A stretch of DNA of 64,000 nucleotides, from NCBI GenBank assembly GCA_030386875.1, contig CM059575.1, forward strand, positions 16,888,293 through 16,952,292. Direction: 5' to 3'. Shown here in pieces: positions 41,601 to 49,051 of this stretch. Under the pieces are notes generated by a model. It worked only from the letters and a program-made list of their open reading frames with translations. It was not told the DNA's origin and made no database searches. This DNA is from Morinoia aosen. Lineage: Eukaryota; Arthropoda; Malacostraca; Amphipoda; Talitridae. The position numbers and the translations under genes were made by a program. Position 1 is the first letter of the stretch, and every line of letters begins with the position of its first letter.

Positions 41601-41815
41601 CACATGATGATAAATACATTCTGAGTTCATTACTGAACTCAAAGCGGAGACACGAGGGCGCTGAACTGACCTTCATATGCAGCTCCCAGGACGAACATCG
41701 CAACAACCAGCAACCGAGCAGCCTTGGTGCGCGTGGTCACGGCGGCGACGTTAGAGCAAGTTCTCCTGCCGTCCGTCGCTGATATGATCAGCTCCGTGCT
41801 GGGCCTCGGACACAT
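7338..41815 (-). CDS. Seven-exon gene for a type I membrane protein with EB-like ectodomain and cytoplasmic UIM
   Basis: Spliced on the minus strand from exons 41815-41671, 26701-26471, 23565-23464, 18438-18348, 18100-18016, 9522-9436 and 7661-7338. Junction phases are 1,1,1,2,0,0 and all agree, giving about 354 residues and a TAG stop. Order: signal peptide (about 30-48), two cysteine-rich modules (about 68-121 and 132-152), Thr/Ser linker, transmembrane helix (about 168-187), basic stop-transfer segment (RRWRRFSRR), Tyr-rich exon (219-247), then a 107-residue tail starting with DPDLDWAIELSLRE, which fits the ubiquitin-interacting motif (L-x-x-A-I-x-L-S-L-x-E, as in Vps27/S5a-type UIMs). A YETI tyrosine motif (Y290) and a C-terminal DSLL follow. 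The architecture suggests a surface receptor sorted through ubiquitin-dependent endocytosis; that role is inferred. I do not recognise the family. The exon chain was built by hand without transcript data, but agreement of six junctions makes it strong. Confidence 0.82.
7662..9435 (-). other. Intron 6 of the UIM gene
   Basis: 1.8 kb, AT-rich. Apart from the CU-rich tract near its 5' end I see no gene, repeat or RNA in it. Confidence 0.7.
9367..9435 (-). promoter_or_regulatory. CU-rich tract next to the exon 6 donor
   Basis: On the minus strand, the 60 or so bases after the exon 6 donor are almost all pyrimidine, with repeated CTCT and CTTCTTC. CU-rich tracts at this position are known binding sites for PTB and TIA-type splicing factors. 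Together with the symmetric exon this suggests regulated splicing. Function is inferred. Confidence 0.4.
9436..9522 (-). CDS. Coding exon 6: tyrosine-rich cytoplasmic cassette exon
   Basis: The exon is exactly 87 bases, phase 0-0, with acceptor CCATTTTTCAG and donor GAT|GTGAGG. The peptide runs AYGTYHNPRGTSKSPSYV and then LGNHDFYASSD, with four tyrosines and several Ser/Thr-Pro-type positions in 29 residues. All three frames are open over this short length, so the frame rests on phase agreement with exons 5 and 7. The exon can be skipped without a frame change, and a CU-rich tract lies just downstream of its donor, so regulated inclusion is plausible. Confidence 0.7.
11858..12064 (+). pseudogene. 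BED zinc-finger fragment of the hAT transposase
   Basis: The peptide includes CNEGMKSSKLQRHLQLKHP, the typical BED-finger end of Buster/ZBED5-like transposases with the H-x4-H pair kept. The upstream Cys-x-x-Cys is damaged (CYLQ). The frame ends in TAA at 12065-12067. This is a broken N-terminus. Confidence 0.75.
12187..13002 (+). pseudogene. hAT transposase C-terminal half (ZBED5/SCAND3-like)
   Basis: A 271-codon open frame. Family marks are SEVRWLSRGTVLNRVF near the start and, at the end, FPALAKKTLKYISQFAPTYL with CEKGLSTLTILKTKPRARL, the hAT dimerisation region. The usual protein is over 600 residues; the part holding the first catalytic aspartate is deleted between the BED fragment and this frame. 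It cannot be active. The frame could survive as a domesticated gene, but nothing suggests a host promoter. Confidence 0.88.
13363..14186. mobile_element. piggyBac-like MITE nested in the hAT element
   Basis: Flanked by TTAA on both sides (13359-13362 and 14187-14190), with ends CCCGCGCAC and GTGCGCGGG. A subterminal inverted repeat (GGTCGCCTCATTTACCA at 13379 and its complement near 13557) adds to the structure. No transposase frame. TTAA duplication is the hallmark of piggyBac insertion. Confidence 0.8.
14603..14823. mobile_element. piggyBac-like MITE, 221 bp
   Basis: Perfect 13-bp inverted repeats CCCTTTAACGTCC / GGACGTTAAAGGG sit inside TTAA duplications (14599-14602 and 14824-14827). A perfect palindrome GAGGACACTGGTGTCCTC lies near the right end. 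Non-coding. Confidence 0.85.
15055..15401. other. Train of about 14 consecutive hairpins
   Basis: Back-to-back perfect stem-loops, nearly end to end: 15055-15070, 15071-15085, 15090-15108 (8-bp stem, 3-base loop), 15109-15138, 15143-15166, 15173-15185, 15194-15224 (10-bp stem), 15236-15258 (10-bp stem, 3-base loop), 15263-15280, 15285-15301, 15303-15315, 15316-15333, 15350-15370 (7-bp stem) and 15374-15401. The block is more GC-rich than its surroundings. Overlapping ORFs (15004-15351 minus and others) look incidental. Function unknown. Confidence 0.75.
16069..16242 (+). CDS. Candidate exon a of a plus-strand gene antisense to intron 5
   Basis: A long pyrimidine tract and CACCTGCAG precede 58 exact codons, beginning IKNANELYRKLSDSGRASTL and ending FTWDLD, followed by donor GAT|GTAAGA. 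Phase 0-0. The composition looks protein-like, but no family is recognised. It lies on the strand opposite the UIM gene. Confidence 0.3.
16346..16562 (+). CDS. Candidate exon b: GC-rich island with competing frames
   Basis: This is a GC-rich block with a good donor (TATG|GTGAGT, phase 1) but a poor acceptor (ATGTAAG). The frame joining exons a and c is open throughout (starts LFVKLQTEDW). A second plus frame holds an ATG in good context (MEKFLQRLRAILSSPHAVEA, stop at 16513-16515) with more protein-like composition, and the minus strand is open too. Which frame, if any, is used cannot be settled. Confidence 0.25.
17033..17247 (+). CDS. Candidate terminal exon c of the antisense gene
   Basis: Acceptor ATTTTCTCTTAAAG leaves GT, which joins the single G of exon b into GGT. 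The frame is then open for 71 codons (TSTDSDFLKRAGGVRRVTAL and on) to a TGA at 17245-17247, ending in a hydrophobic stretch (LPHIVLLLW). Phase agreement is the only support. Confidence 0.25.
18016..18100 (-). CDS. Coding exon 5: basic juxtamembrane segment
   Basis: The exon is only 247 bases from exon 4 in transcript order. The acceptor is strong (TTTTTCTTGCAG) and the donor is GAC|GTGAGG. Phase 2 in, 0 out. The 28 codons read EAMIRRWRRFSRRYLSR, then NIEDQTICQID. The cluster of arginines right after the transmembrane helix is a textbook stop-transfer signal with the inside positive, supporting a type I topology. It could also form an amphipathic, membrane-hugging helix. Confidence 0.78.
18348..18438 (-). 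CDS. Coding exon 4: Thr/Ser stalk and transmembrane helix
   Basis: The exon has 29 codons with split ends (phase 1 in, phase 2 out). The peptide runs NDTRTTASPTN, then the hydrophobic LALTGILILIIIC, then NKCIS. The short Thr/Ser/Pro linker looks like an extracellular stalk and contains a sequon (NDT). The donor is TTC|GTAAGTATC, a strong consensus. The acceptor TGCAG has only a weak pyrimidine tract; a competing AG five bases upstream would break the frame. Confidence 0.78.
19159..19380. mobile_element. piggyBac-like MITE, 222 bp
   Basis: Ends CACGTTAGTTGCG and, inverted, CACATTCATTGCG (10 of 13 match), flanked by TTAA at 19155-19158 and 19381-19384. Inside the right half are two copies of a palindrome around CGACCCATCGATGGGTCG. 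Non-coding. Confidence 0.75.
20150..20430. repeat. 91-bp tandem repeat, about three copies
   Basis: The phrase TTGTCAAGGTCGTCATTATG recurs at 20191 and 20282, and diverged third-copy pieces follow. The minus-strand frame here (20136-20498) is a product of the repeat. Confidence 0.8.
20716..21291 (-). mobile_element. Internally deleted mariner-type element
   Basis: Inverted repeats of about 28 bp: GTGCAGAGGAAACGCATG occurs at 20723 and inverted at 21263-21285. The left end abuts TA (20714-20715); the right neighbour is CA, a likely mutated TA. At 576 bp it is about half the usual mariner length. Confidence 0.85.
20843..21178 (-). pseudogene. mariner transposase C-terminal fragment
   Basis: The 99-residue frame includes HWPPRSPDLSICDFFLWGYL, the region with the last catalytic aspartate of the DD-D transposase. 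Upstream in frame, QDGATALTARAS carries the second aspartate motif but is preceded by a TAG where a glutamine is expected. The N-terminal half is missing, so it is dead. Confidence 0.85.
23464..23565 (-). CDS. Coding exon 3: second EB-like cysteine module
   Basis: The exon has 33 codons plus split ends, also phase 1-1. The acceptor is TTTTGCAG, and the donor G|GTATAT is non-optimal. The peptide SFGSQCNSTGECLAPYSSC continues with NGGYCKCEKG, giving C-x5-C-x6-C-x4-C-x-C, the classic compact EB-like arrangement. Together with exon 2 it forms a two-module ectodomain. One N-glycosylation sequon (NST) is present here. Confidence 0.8.
24740..24880. repeat. TA-rich microsatellite cluster
   Basis: Two (TA)n runs (about 24740 and 24788-24811), followed by TATG/TACA-type alternating purine-pyrimidine sequence. 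Confidence 0.85.
25107..25700 (+). mobile_element. Penelope-like element 3' remnant
   Basis: The open frame 25107-25388 ends with ILYNAVKKELIQIIEALHIH then KLKPSLHEKTN, typical of the end of the GIY-YIG endonuclease region of Penelope-like elements. Downstream, GAAGATGATGTTAG followed by ATCAAAACGGTGC resembles their 3' UTR tail. Confidence 0.55.
26471..26701 (-). CDS. Coding exon 2: first cysteine-rich EB-like module
   Basis: The acceptor follows a pyrimidine stretch (TCTTCTCTCACGGTTCCAG). The exon encodes 76 codons with split codons at both ends (phase 1 in, phase 1 out). After an acidic segment (ADIEEPREA) comes a module with spaced cysteines: TSCTNDLDC, PCPRCVEGNCECTTDAC and FYCGEC. The C-x-x-G-x-C-x-C pattern resembles EB or EGF-like secreted modules. 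Two in-phase donors occur 15 bases apart: TGCG|GTGAGT (exon end 26486) and GCAG|GTGAGA (exon end 26471), which would add or drop five residues (GELSA). The symmetric phase means the module could be skipped or shuffled without a frame change. Confidence 0.8.
26975..27195 (-). pseudogene. Tc1-like transposase C-terminal remnant
   Basis: Frame DYLPQSPELSAIENFWDEW matches the catalytic C-terminal motif of Tc1-type transposases (SPxLNPIENxWxE). The following frame is short and shifted. No inverted repeats found. Confidence 0.65.
27830..27954. repeat. Fold-back hairpin with about 50-bp arms
   Basis: Arms 27830-27881 and 27903-27954 pair with one mismatch over the inner 31 bp (ATGTAAAAGGGAACATTC...) and a 21-base loop. 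The outer part pairs with gaps. Could be a MITE remnant; the size would also suit a hairpin RNA. Confidence 0.7.
29743..29769. other. Perfect 11-bp hairpin, 5-base loop
   Basis: CGCCATCAGGG-CAAAA-CCCTGATGGCG. It looks like a bacterial terminator, but the following bases are not T-rich and the setting is a large eukaryotic intron. Confidence 0.6.
31321..32461. mobile_element. TTAA-flanked 1.1-kb non-autonomous element with internal fold-back
   Basis: Perfect 13-bp ends GGGGGTCCTCCGG / CCGGAGGACCCCC inside TTAA duplications (31317-31320, 32462-32465). It holds an internal inverted repeat of about 90 bp (31492-31582 against 31697-31788), a third diverged copy of the same motif at about 32150-32250, and a C homopolymer near 32323. 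Very A/T-rich, with no transposase. Class by TTAA is piggyBac-like. Confidence 0.8.
32766..33262. mobile_element. MITE with 92-bp inverted repeats
   Basis: The left arm 32766-32857 (starts GTTCACGGAAATTAAAAATT) is inverted at 33171-33262, about 80-85% alike. It lies only 12 bases from the TA-flanked element at 33277. Target duplication unclear. Non-coding. Confidence 0.75.
34191..34458 (-). mobile_element. tRNA-derived SINE, full copy
   Basis: On the minus strand the head contains an A-box-like TGGCACAGCGG and a B-box GGTTCGTATCC, spaced as in a tRNA. A unique body follows and the 3' end carries a small hairpin GCATCC...GATGC. A second 3' part lies at 1110-1220, which shows it is a family. 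Confidence 0.8.
34571..35620. repeat. Tandem duplication, two copies of about 525 bp
   Basis: Copy 1 (34571-35092) and copy 2 (35093-about 35620) differ by a few substitutions and small indels. Each holds an array of a degenerate 26-28 bp unit (around ATACGAGG-GTACTAAT-GACAAAC) and a copy of the same 75-codon frame, so that frame is not evidence for a gene. Copy 1 ends with a diverged version of the element's terminal repeat. Confidence 0.88.
37502..37860 (-). mobile_element. Small retroposon, copy 1 (359 bp)
   Basis: Flanked by a perfect 13-bp target duplication ATGTTGTGAGACA (37489-37501 and 37861-37873). On the minus strand it ends in a tail of CTAAT-type repeats. It is closely similar to copy 2 over its full length. 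No coding frame is conserved. Confidence 0.85.
37985..38650 (+). mobile_element. Non-LTR retrotransposon 3' end with (ATGT)n tail
   Basis: ORF2 C-terminal pieces: KLDVFEVKC, then after a one-base shift RSMYGVTRKDRIRN, then from 38129 WFGHVERMTVERLVKKIYTS and GRPRMSWMDGVKRALYMRGL to TAA at 38338. A GC-rich 3' UTR follows and ends in a TATG repeat tail (about 38608-38650). The motif set is that of widespread animal LINEs; clade (perhaps RTE-like) uncertain. 5'-truncated and frameshifted. Confidence 0.8.
38608..38650. repeat. (ATGT)n microsatellite
   Basis: About ten units of TATG; best explained as the tail of the non-LTR element ending here. Confidence 0.9.
39154..40030 (+). mobile_element. 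Penelope-like element fragment with GIY-YIG domain, split by a retroposon
   Basis: From 39203 the frame reads VIYQHSCTQCASEYVGSTTR then ALHIRVAEH, the zinc-binding and GIY-YIG core. It is interrupted by the insertion at 39290-39656 and resumes at 39671 with AGRSYRNNHPLAAPSH, then LRIMESLFILQRKPS downstream in shifted frames. A 25-bp inverted repeat (39154-39178 against 39197-39221) lies just before the domain. Stops make it inactive. Confidence 0.75.
39290..39656 (-). mobile_element. Small retroposon, copy 2 (367 bp), inside the Penelope fragment
   Basis: Flanked by a perfect 14-bp duplication GCGTTGCAGAGCAT (39276-39289 and 39657-39670). The minus-strand 3' end has a longer (AATCT)n tail than copy 1. 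Long perfect duplications and a short-repeat tail indicate target-primed retrotransposition. Family unnamed; it may be a SINE or a 5'-truncated LINE tail. Confidence 0.87.
40411..40656 (-). other. ORF of about 80 codons in intron 1, unrecognised
   Basis: It begins MVTKLLFGGDARLRSVRRET and ends LRRNRMIELLK with TAA. The composition is protein-like and it is on the same strand as the UIM gene, but no splice site fits it into that transcript. It may be chance or an old gene fragment. Confidence 0.2.
41671..41815 (-). CDS. Coding exon 1: start codon and signal peptide
   Basis: It encodes 48 codons plus one base. The start ATG (41815-41813) lies two codons after an in-frame TGA, so it is the first possible start in this frame. 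The protein begins MCPRPSTELI, and a hydrophobic stretch RLLVVAMFVLGAAYE ends the exon, preceded by Arg/Lys; this reads as a signal peptide with an unusually long n-region of about 34 residues. A shorter product from the internal Met40 is unlikely because it would lose most of the hydrophobic core. The donor is GAAG|GTCAGT, phase 1, matching exon 2. The exon is more GC-rich than its surroundings. Confidence 0.75.
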
Positions 41816-44003
41816 TTCTCACTCACACGAAGTGTTCACTACGTTCAGCATGAGCTTTATTCCCTAGCTTACAAGCCCTTAGCGTCTCTGCCTCGAGCGT
41901 GCAGCATGCACGAAAAAACATAGAATTCACACACTGGCTTGTTCGATAGTCGATTACATTATTTCCAGGTGCTTTTATTTACCCTCACACACTAAGCGTA
42001 GCCTCTGGATTTGGTCCAATTCGAAGAAGAGTTTCAAACCTTATCTTTTAATTCTTCATAATTGAACCATAACATTCGTACTCGTTTCCTCTGTTTCGTT
42101 GCACATGCTGAAGATGAGAACGAAACTTTCGCTGTAACGGGATGTACTGAAGAGCGAGTCGAGCAATTATGCAGTTGACCCGTAGAACTGATACACGTTA
42201 ATAATTAAGACAAAATAAACTGCGAGAGGGGACTGTATGGATGAGAAGGAAAACAAATGAGTTTGATATATTGAATTTTGAACTTTTCTGGATTGAATTA
42301 TCAAACAGATGATTAAGCATAGGTTCAACAGTCATGTATTCATCTGGAACTGAAAACTGAATGGATCGAAAATTATCCAGTGAGCCAAACTCGTCTGAAA
42401 TGAATGAATGTTTCGATAATTCATGTCCTCAATGAAATCTGATGCTTATACATCCATTGCAATAATTTTTCATGAACGCATTTACGTTAGAAAGATGGAT
42501 AAGATGATAAGTTTAGTACACTTCAGAACTCCCTAAACCAAGACTAGGTAAGCACTAAGCAAACTTTAGACCACCATAGCAGGACTCAGCACATGCAGTA
42601 CAAACACAGCGCACCAGCGTTCGGAGCTACAGCGACGCATGTTTAGCCTCCACTTCACCACGACAACTGCTCCGGCGGCGTCCACGGATCATCTATCAGT
42701 GATTGATTGCTTGCTATCTCATATCAGCACGTTGGACAAGGTCTAAAGATAGCATAACTTATCAGAACGTAGTGGAAAGACGTTAATATTTCCATGACAT
42801 GAACTATTCCGTACGTGCGTCCGAAAAGAGCGTAGCTCTGAGCGTAGGAGGATCAGCTTCAAAATCATAAAACACAGTAACTCAAAAGTGCGAAGAATTC
42901 CGTAAGCCGCGCTTTGATAAGAGCTATCAGCCTTCAATAAATCATGGGAGTGTCGTGTGAAAACGCTCTCTGCGCCAGCTGTCGGTGTCTCTAAGCTAAA
43001 TTTGTTTACTGTTGATAATAATTACATGATCTAGCGGGAACTGCCGATAATACGAACGAACAATGTTTTTATTGATAAATACATTTCTAATTGATGATGG
43101 CAAATACATTTTGAAAAGCGCAACAACCCTGAGCGCATTTTGCGTTGGTGAGAGAGTATGCAACTGCCACACAGCAGCGAAAATCATATTAACAAAAATA
43201 AGTAATTTCCCTGTTTTTAGTTGTATAGTAGTGGGAGTTTAAAAATATCAAAACGTGTTTACAGCGATAAGGGTTGTATACAAAAACCTACGTCAAATTC
43301 TGGATGAAAGAACAAAAACTGGAACAACACATATGAGCTCATCCAAATATGTCCTACTTCCATAATACGAGTGACATTACTTGTGTCGAATACATTATTT
43401 TCAATATTTCCGTCTTTCTACTCGTATTTGTGTACTATTTTCTCTATAGTGTGTGACGAAAGTATTGCTTTTATGGGAAGAAAAAACTGGTATCAGTAAC
43501 ATGCCGGAACGCAACGCAACACGGCTATTTAGCAAGCGCATTCAAGTGAATACATTTATTGAACAGTCAAGTGGCGAATTACGAGCATGGAAGTAGAACA
43601 GTTTTGAACGGGTTTAAATTTTGCAAAACGAATGAAAATTTTGAGATTGTGAGCATGTGTGCAGTCATGAGGGTTCCAAAAGTGGTTGCATTTAAATGAA
43701 GTTATGGCAGTCCTCTGAGCGGTAGCAAAGGTTTCGGTCAAGCCAACAAAAAAAGAATTTTTCTTTCCCTCTTTTCAGGTTTTAGAAGTTATTCAATATG
43801 GAATATTCTGTTAGCAATGGAGAACATTTTAGCGAAATATGTTGACGACGGTGAATTTTTATTCATCTATGCTAAAATCGGTGAAAAATTTTCACCGTGC
43901 AAAAATCGTACAAATCTAATTTCTCGTAAGAAGTTCACGAAATTATTTTTATTCACGAAATAAAAATACTTTTTTTAATTTCCAAGTTTACCTTCCTTTC
44001 CAG

Positions 44004-44428
44004 GGAGTAAAAGGTATAGCAATAACATTGTTGGTAACCTTTTACCACGAAATGCTTCTCGAAATCACTTGTTTACTACAGCTTCGCTCCTCGTTTCGAT
44101 GTTGTGCTTCGCACTCAAGTTCACAGTTTTTGTTGAGTTGCATTTTTTGCAAAATGAAAGAAAACCTTGTCATGATTATGATGGACGAATGGAAAATCTC
44201 CAAAATAGGAAATTTAGAAAAATAGTCTCCATTAAGCGAGTTTTAAAAAGATTAAAATTTTTTAAAATGTTATGCGAGTTATCGCTACTCGCGAGTGAAA
44301 TGTATATTTTTCTGAGGCAACTGATACATCAAACTGATCCACGAAATATTCAAATCGCCGCACCTTATACGAGCTTTGCCATGGAAATAGCGCACCAAAT
44401 TTTAAACGGATTGCTCAATAATTTATGA
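44004..44428 (+). CDS. Candidate terminal exon, unrecognised protein
   Basis: A strong acceptor (TTTACCTTCCTTTCCAG) is followed by a frame open for 140 codons to a TGA. The peptide holds one hydrophobic helix (LLVSMLCFALKFTVFVEL), then a lysine/arginine-rich stretch (RKIVSIKRVLKRLKFFK), then an amphipathic C-terminus ending LNGLLNNL. A second frame stays open for only 73 codons. No upstream exon was identified. It lies upstream of the UIM gene start, on the opposite strand. Confidence 0.35.
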
Positions 44429-44554
44429 GGTTTTCCAAATCGTTGTCGCAATGAGAGTTTGTGCGTGTATCATTCAATACTCATCTTTTCCTGCCTCATC
44501 TGACGTCGTCTAACCTCACAGCACGCCTCATGTCTTCGTCTCCTCGCAGCCACA

Positions 44555-44640
44555 CCTGGTATCCTGTCTATACCCGCAGTCTATCCTCGTAGTCTATCCT
44601 CGCAGTCTATCCTCGCAGTCTATCCTGGCATCTTCGAAGT
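44555..44640. repeat. 13-bp short tandem repeat
   Basis: AGTCTATCCTCGC repeats about three to four times within a longer CT-rich degenerate stretch; a similar degenerate stretch recurs at 46960-47085. Confidence 0.7.
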
Positions 44641-44883
44641 CAGACCTTGCGTCCTCGTCCCCTCTCAGCCACACACAAATCGTACCCCATCTCCCCGCAC
44701 TCAACTCTAAATCTGTCTCAATGTGTCTTTGAATTTTTCTTTAAACAGCAGTGCGTGTTCATCGTTAGTGACCAACGTGATACTTTTCAAGCAATTTGGT
44801 GCAATCACTGGAGCAAGGAAAATTTGGTGAAATAAATATTTCGAGAGAGAAAAAAAGATTATTTTAATGCCACATAACTGTGA

Positions 44884-45252
44884 AATCTACACAATGTATG
44901 CGATTATCACCTGCAGTCATTACCGACGAATAAAAATGGAACATTTACTCCGTGTGTAGAACTCGTTCAAAATGTTATCAAACATGTATTAAAAAATAAA
45001 AGGACTGGAAAGAAATTCGCGAAGTTTTTAATTGCAGCAGGTCTGCTTGAAATTATATCATCTGCAAATTTTGATCAAATCCTGGGAATATTTAAGAAAA
45101 TCGAGGCCTGTTCTTCTGTTGCGAACCCCTGTAATTCAATGAGGTTGGTCAATGAAGCGAAAACTCAGAAGTCAGATTTGCGCATAAAGACGTGCCCAGA
45201 TCTGAATTTTGAGATTTTCATGTATATTCATTACTTGATTTTTAATCGATAA
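44884..45252 (+). other. Open frame of 122 codons without clear start
   Basis: The frame is open between TGA and TAA, with protein-like composition (for example VLKNKRTGKKFAKFLIAAGL) and several cysteines. A possible acceptor CACCTGCAG occurs at about 44913. No recognised family. It may be an exon or a decayed gene, possibly linked to the ORF at 44004-44428. Confidence 0.2.
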
Positions 45253-48200
45253 TTAACCAGTAATGACTACGCTACGTCAATACCTAGATCGATATTGTAA
45301 TTTAAAAACACTCACGTATTACCTATGTCGTGCCTAGATTCATTGCCCAGTTTAAATAACTTCTTAGATCCAAGATCCAGTTTCCGATCATATTTACAAA
45401 TTATCACATAAAAATCTTACGATATTTTCTTTTTTTTTAAATTCCCTTGTTCCTTTCAAACCTCAATGGTGCCGTCAAATGCTATGAGAACCCACACCGT
45501 TATGCTCCAACCACTACATTTCGCCCTTAATTGGGATGTTGTTCTTTTGAGTGAAGATTGTTTTACTTTGTCTCCCAAGCATATTTCACGTCATACTATG
45601 ACAATAAAGCTTTTTCTTATTTTCGTCAAGCCACAAAACTAAAAAAAATCATTAACTGGTTTCGAATTTGATTTTAAAACCACAATCATGACTGAAAATG
45701 ACGTTTCTACAGAAACGAGTTCTTGTGAGGAGACTGTGATTTGGTTTCTTTCCATCTGGAATTATTCAATATTTCTTTTTTACATACATAAATGTGCCCC
45801 ACATGCATTGAAATTTTTGAAGTTTATCTTTAGTCCTAAAATAATTCGTTTTACCCTTAACCAACATGTTTCGCAAGCTTCCTGCAGAAATTTTCCAAAG
45901 AGCACCATATTTGGAACAATATTCGCTGTCCAAGTCATCGCCTATTTTTTCTCAATGTAACCTACCATAATGGGACATTCCTAATCGAAACATTCCGATC
46001 GCTCATTTTTGTAATGTGTGCTACATATTAGTATTTCTTACATTTTTGGATAACTGCCATTGCTCTGGAATAAATAAAAAATAAAAAATATCCGAATAAC
46101 CTGTCATCATAAAACATTTTGTGTTTCTAAAAGTTACATGTTTGTTTGATAGATAAAACTTACAGAAAATATATATGAAGCCTATTTATGATGATGTCCG
46201 AATACCTTATCCACTAAGTGCTGCATGAAGTGTTCATTAAATTCGTTTTTTGAAAAAATGTTTTCTTTCTGGTGCTCAGTGACAGATATCAATTTATTTC
46301 TTTGCTTATTATGTAAATTCCACGGCTTAGTTTCTTCATAGTTTACAATTAAAGGAACTTTTTAACATTTAAAACACTAGTTATATTTTACCGTAAATTG
46401 TAGTGATGTGTGTGAACTGAACATCAAACAATTGAATTTGGTCGTGTGTGAGCGCAAACTGGCAACGAGGACTATCGGGCAAGCTTTGTAATAGAGAAGT
46501 TTCTCAATCATTCATAACCGTAGCGTTAGAAATATCATACAAAAACTCAATCAGCGTTTTTAACTATGCTAACTTAATCGAAATACAGAAAGAAATACAA
46601 AGGCAGCCGAGCCCATTACAAGTTTTCCGAGAAAGAATCATTCAATTATGTAGCTTTACGGTAGAACCCATCCGTTTTTTGCCCTCTGTGGTGTGTCAGA
46701 GTTATTAAGGAATGCTTTTTTCATAAATGGAATTATTACAAACTATATTGACATTATTGACGTCATTATTCTGTTTTTTTTTATTTTCATTGCTGATACA
46801 GTTTTGGTAGTAACCAGGATAGCCTCTTGGAAGTCTGTGTGACGAACTGCGGTGGGGTCCTGTGGTCGTGCAGGCACGAATACTCACCACGGCTCGAAGG
46901 GACCTGAGTGGTGCAGTCAGAAAGGCTATACCTGCTGAAAGCTGCAGTCAGACGTGGTAGTCATACCTCGTATACTCGTATCCTCGCAATCATACCTTGC
47001 ATCCATCCTCAATTCTCGCACTCAAACATCGTGTCCTAGTATTCCCAAAGTCATACTTCATATCCTCATATCCTCGCGGAAAAATGTGCTTAGCAGTCAA
47101 ATATCGCCTTTCGCCAACTCGCATCGCAACGGCTCTCATAATAGAGTTGTAGCCTCATGTAGACTGTGGTATTTATTACACAAGGCTGTTGAAATAATAG
47201 GGGATGTTAAAACTACAGCGGGCACACTTTACAAAAGCTAATAAGACCAATAATACTGAATGCACAGCTTTTAACATGCACGCCATGATTGCTGGTAGTG
47301 CGGTGCGTTGCAGCTGGTGTGAAGCTACGTAGTCTTTGACGATATGCTACTGATAACGTATCAGGTATTAGAGTTGAATACAAATTTTGCCATGATAGTG
47401 ATACAGGGCAGTGATCTATGAATTCATTAGATATGGGTTACCAACTTGGCATTCATTATGAGAATAAAAAGCACGTCCTCTGCTGAGAGAGTGAGAGCAT
47501 AATCATGAAAAAACTTTTACTTTGTTTTCAGATATTTTACGTGTCATAGGACTGCTTTTAAATTCTTCCGAAATCAAATTGCAATGGTAACCAAACGAAT
47601 TTCCAAGGGCAAATAGTTGTAAAAAGGGGAGTTGCAAATAATTACATTGAGAATCTAAGTGTGTGAACTATGCATCGATATCTAGAAGAAAATTGCACAC
47701 ACAAAATTGCACTATAAGCGGATGGTATTTTTGAGGTACATCAAAACCGGTGTAAGTCGACTGAGAAAAACTCGTCCGAATTCAAGGCGATGAAATTCAA
47801 CAATCAATAAGAAGGTTTTTACTTACAAAGCTATCAACAATTTTCTGAATTCTCTACTCAAGGTAAACCTTATGAGAAAACCTTGAAAATACTACCTTAG
47901 AGTATTATTTCTTTAATCTTTACTTTAAATAAAAGGTGGCTGGCACAGGATTGACAAAAATTAAACGAAAATTGTTTTTACTTCACAAAACGAGTCATTA
48001 GAGTAATAATAATTCTGAAGTTCAAATGATTAATTCGTGTGCTAGAAAACACTGCACCTTTTCCACATTAATGAATTTTAATTTTTTGAACTTTATGGTA
48101 CAATTTTGACTAAAACTCATACGAAGCAGTCATATCTAATCTTAAAGTATATGTGTTATTTAAGGAATGATGAAACTAGTTGATAAAAATGACTTCATTT

Positions 48201-49051
48201 TTCCTCTACTTTGGGTGAAGTGACGAATGCGTTGTTTCGAAATTAATTTCATTTGAAACCTTTTCCACGACTTACAATTCACACATAACTCAATGTGTAC
48301 AAATTATTAATTACCGCGTCATATTTACATTTTGATATAATATTTTGATCAATATTTTTCCTCACTATTACGTGAATTCACCACGTGGGTAGTCAATGTT
48401 TCGCAAGGAAAAAAATTTTACGTCAAATGCATTATTTACATTGAAATGTTTCCGGAGAAAGTCCGGAAAGTCCTGCGCATCATATTCGTCGTCAATAACC
48501 ACTCCCAATTATGTGACCAGTGTGATACTCGTGGATTGAAATCAGTAGAAATGTGATTTGATTGCTTTACCTAAGACGTGTGGAATTTAACAAAATGTTC
48601 AATGATGACGTTCAGCATTTCATCAGCGTTCCTACAGGCCCATATTTACAATGCGTAGACGTCATGCGTCAGCTTCAATGTCAGGATCATTTCTTCCAGG
48701 CCAGAAGACATAAGCCTGCGAGTTTTCAGATCATTTCCATAGTGGAAAAAAATTGATTGAATTGTAGGCAGTAATGTTGAATTGAGATGGTGACAATTTT
48801 AAAACATAAGCTGATCTTGGTTTCTTATAAGTGTTGAAAAGCATTAAAACTCGCTAAACGTATGATCGCAACTGGATTTTAATAAATCAAAAACTGCAAG
48901 TATTGTAGTTCTTTTTTCGAGCCTGCCTTGTTTGCATGCAAGCAAGCATTGGGAGTAAAAACACGAGGACTGGCATCAAAGTGGGTGCAGATGGTATACA
49001 CGCACAAAAAGATAACACCTCGGCAGTTACATAAACCATATTTCTTAACTT

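Larger units (their letters stand above)
26702..41670 (-). other. Intron 1 of the UIM gene
   Basis: 15 kb, the main landing site for mobile elements in this window (Tc1 remnant, fold-back, TTAA element, MITE, TA-flanked element, SINE, two retroposons, LINE tail, Penelope fragment). 27960-31316, 35621-37488 and 40031-41670 hold no recognised feature beyond the small hairpin at 29743 and the ORF at 40411. Confidence 0.7.
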
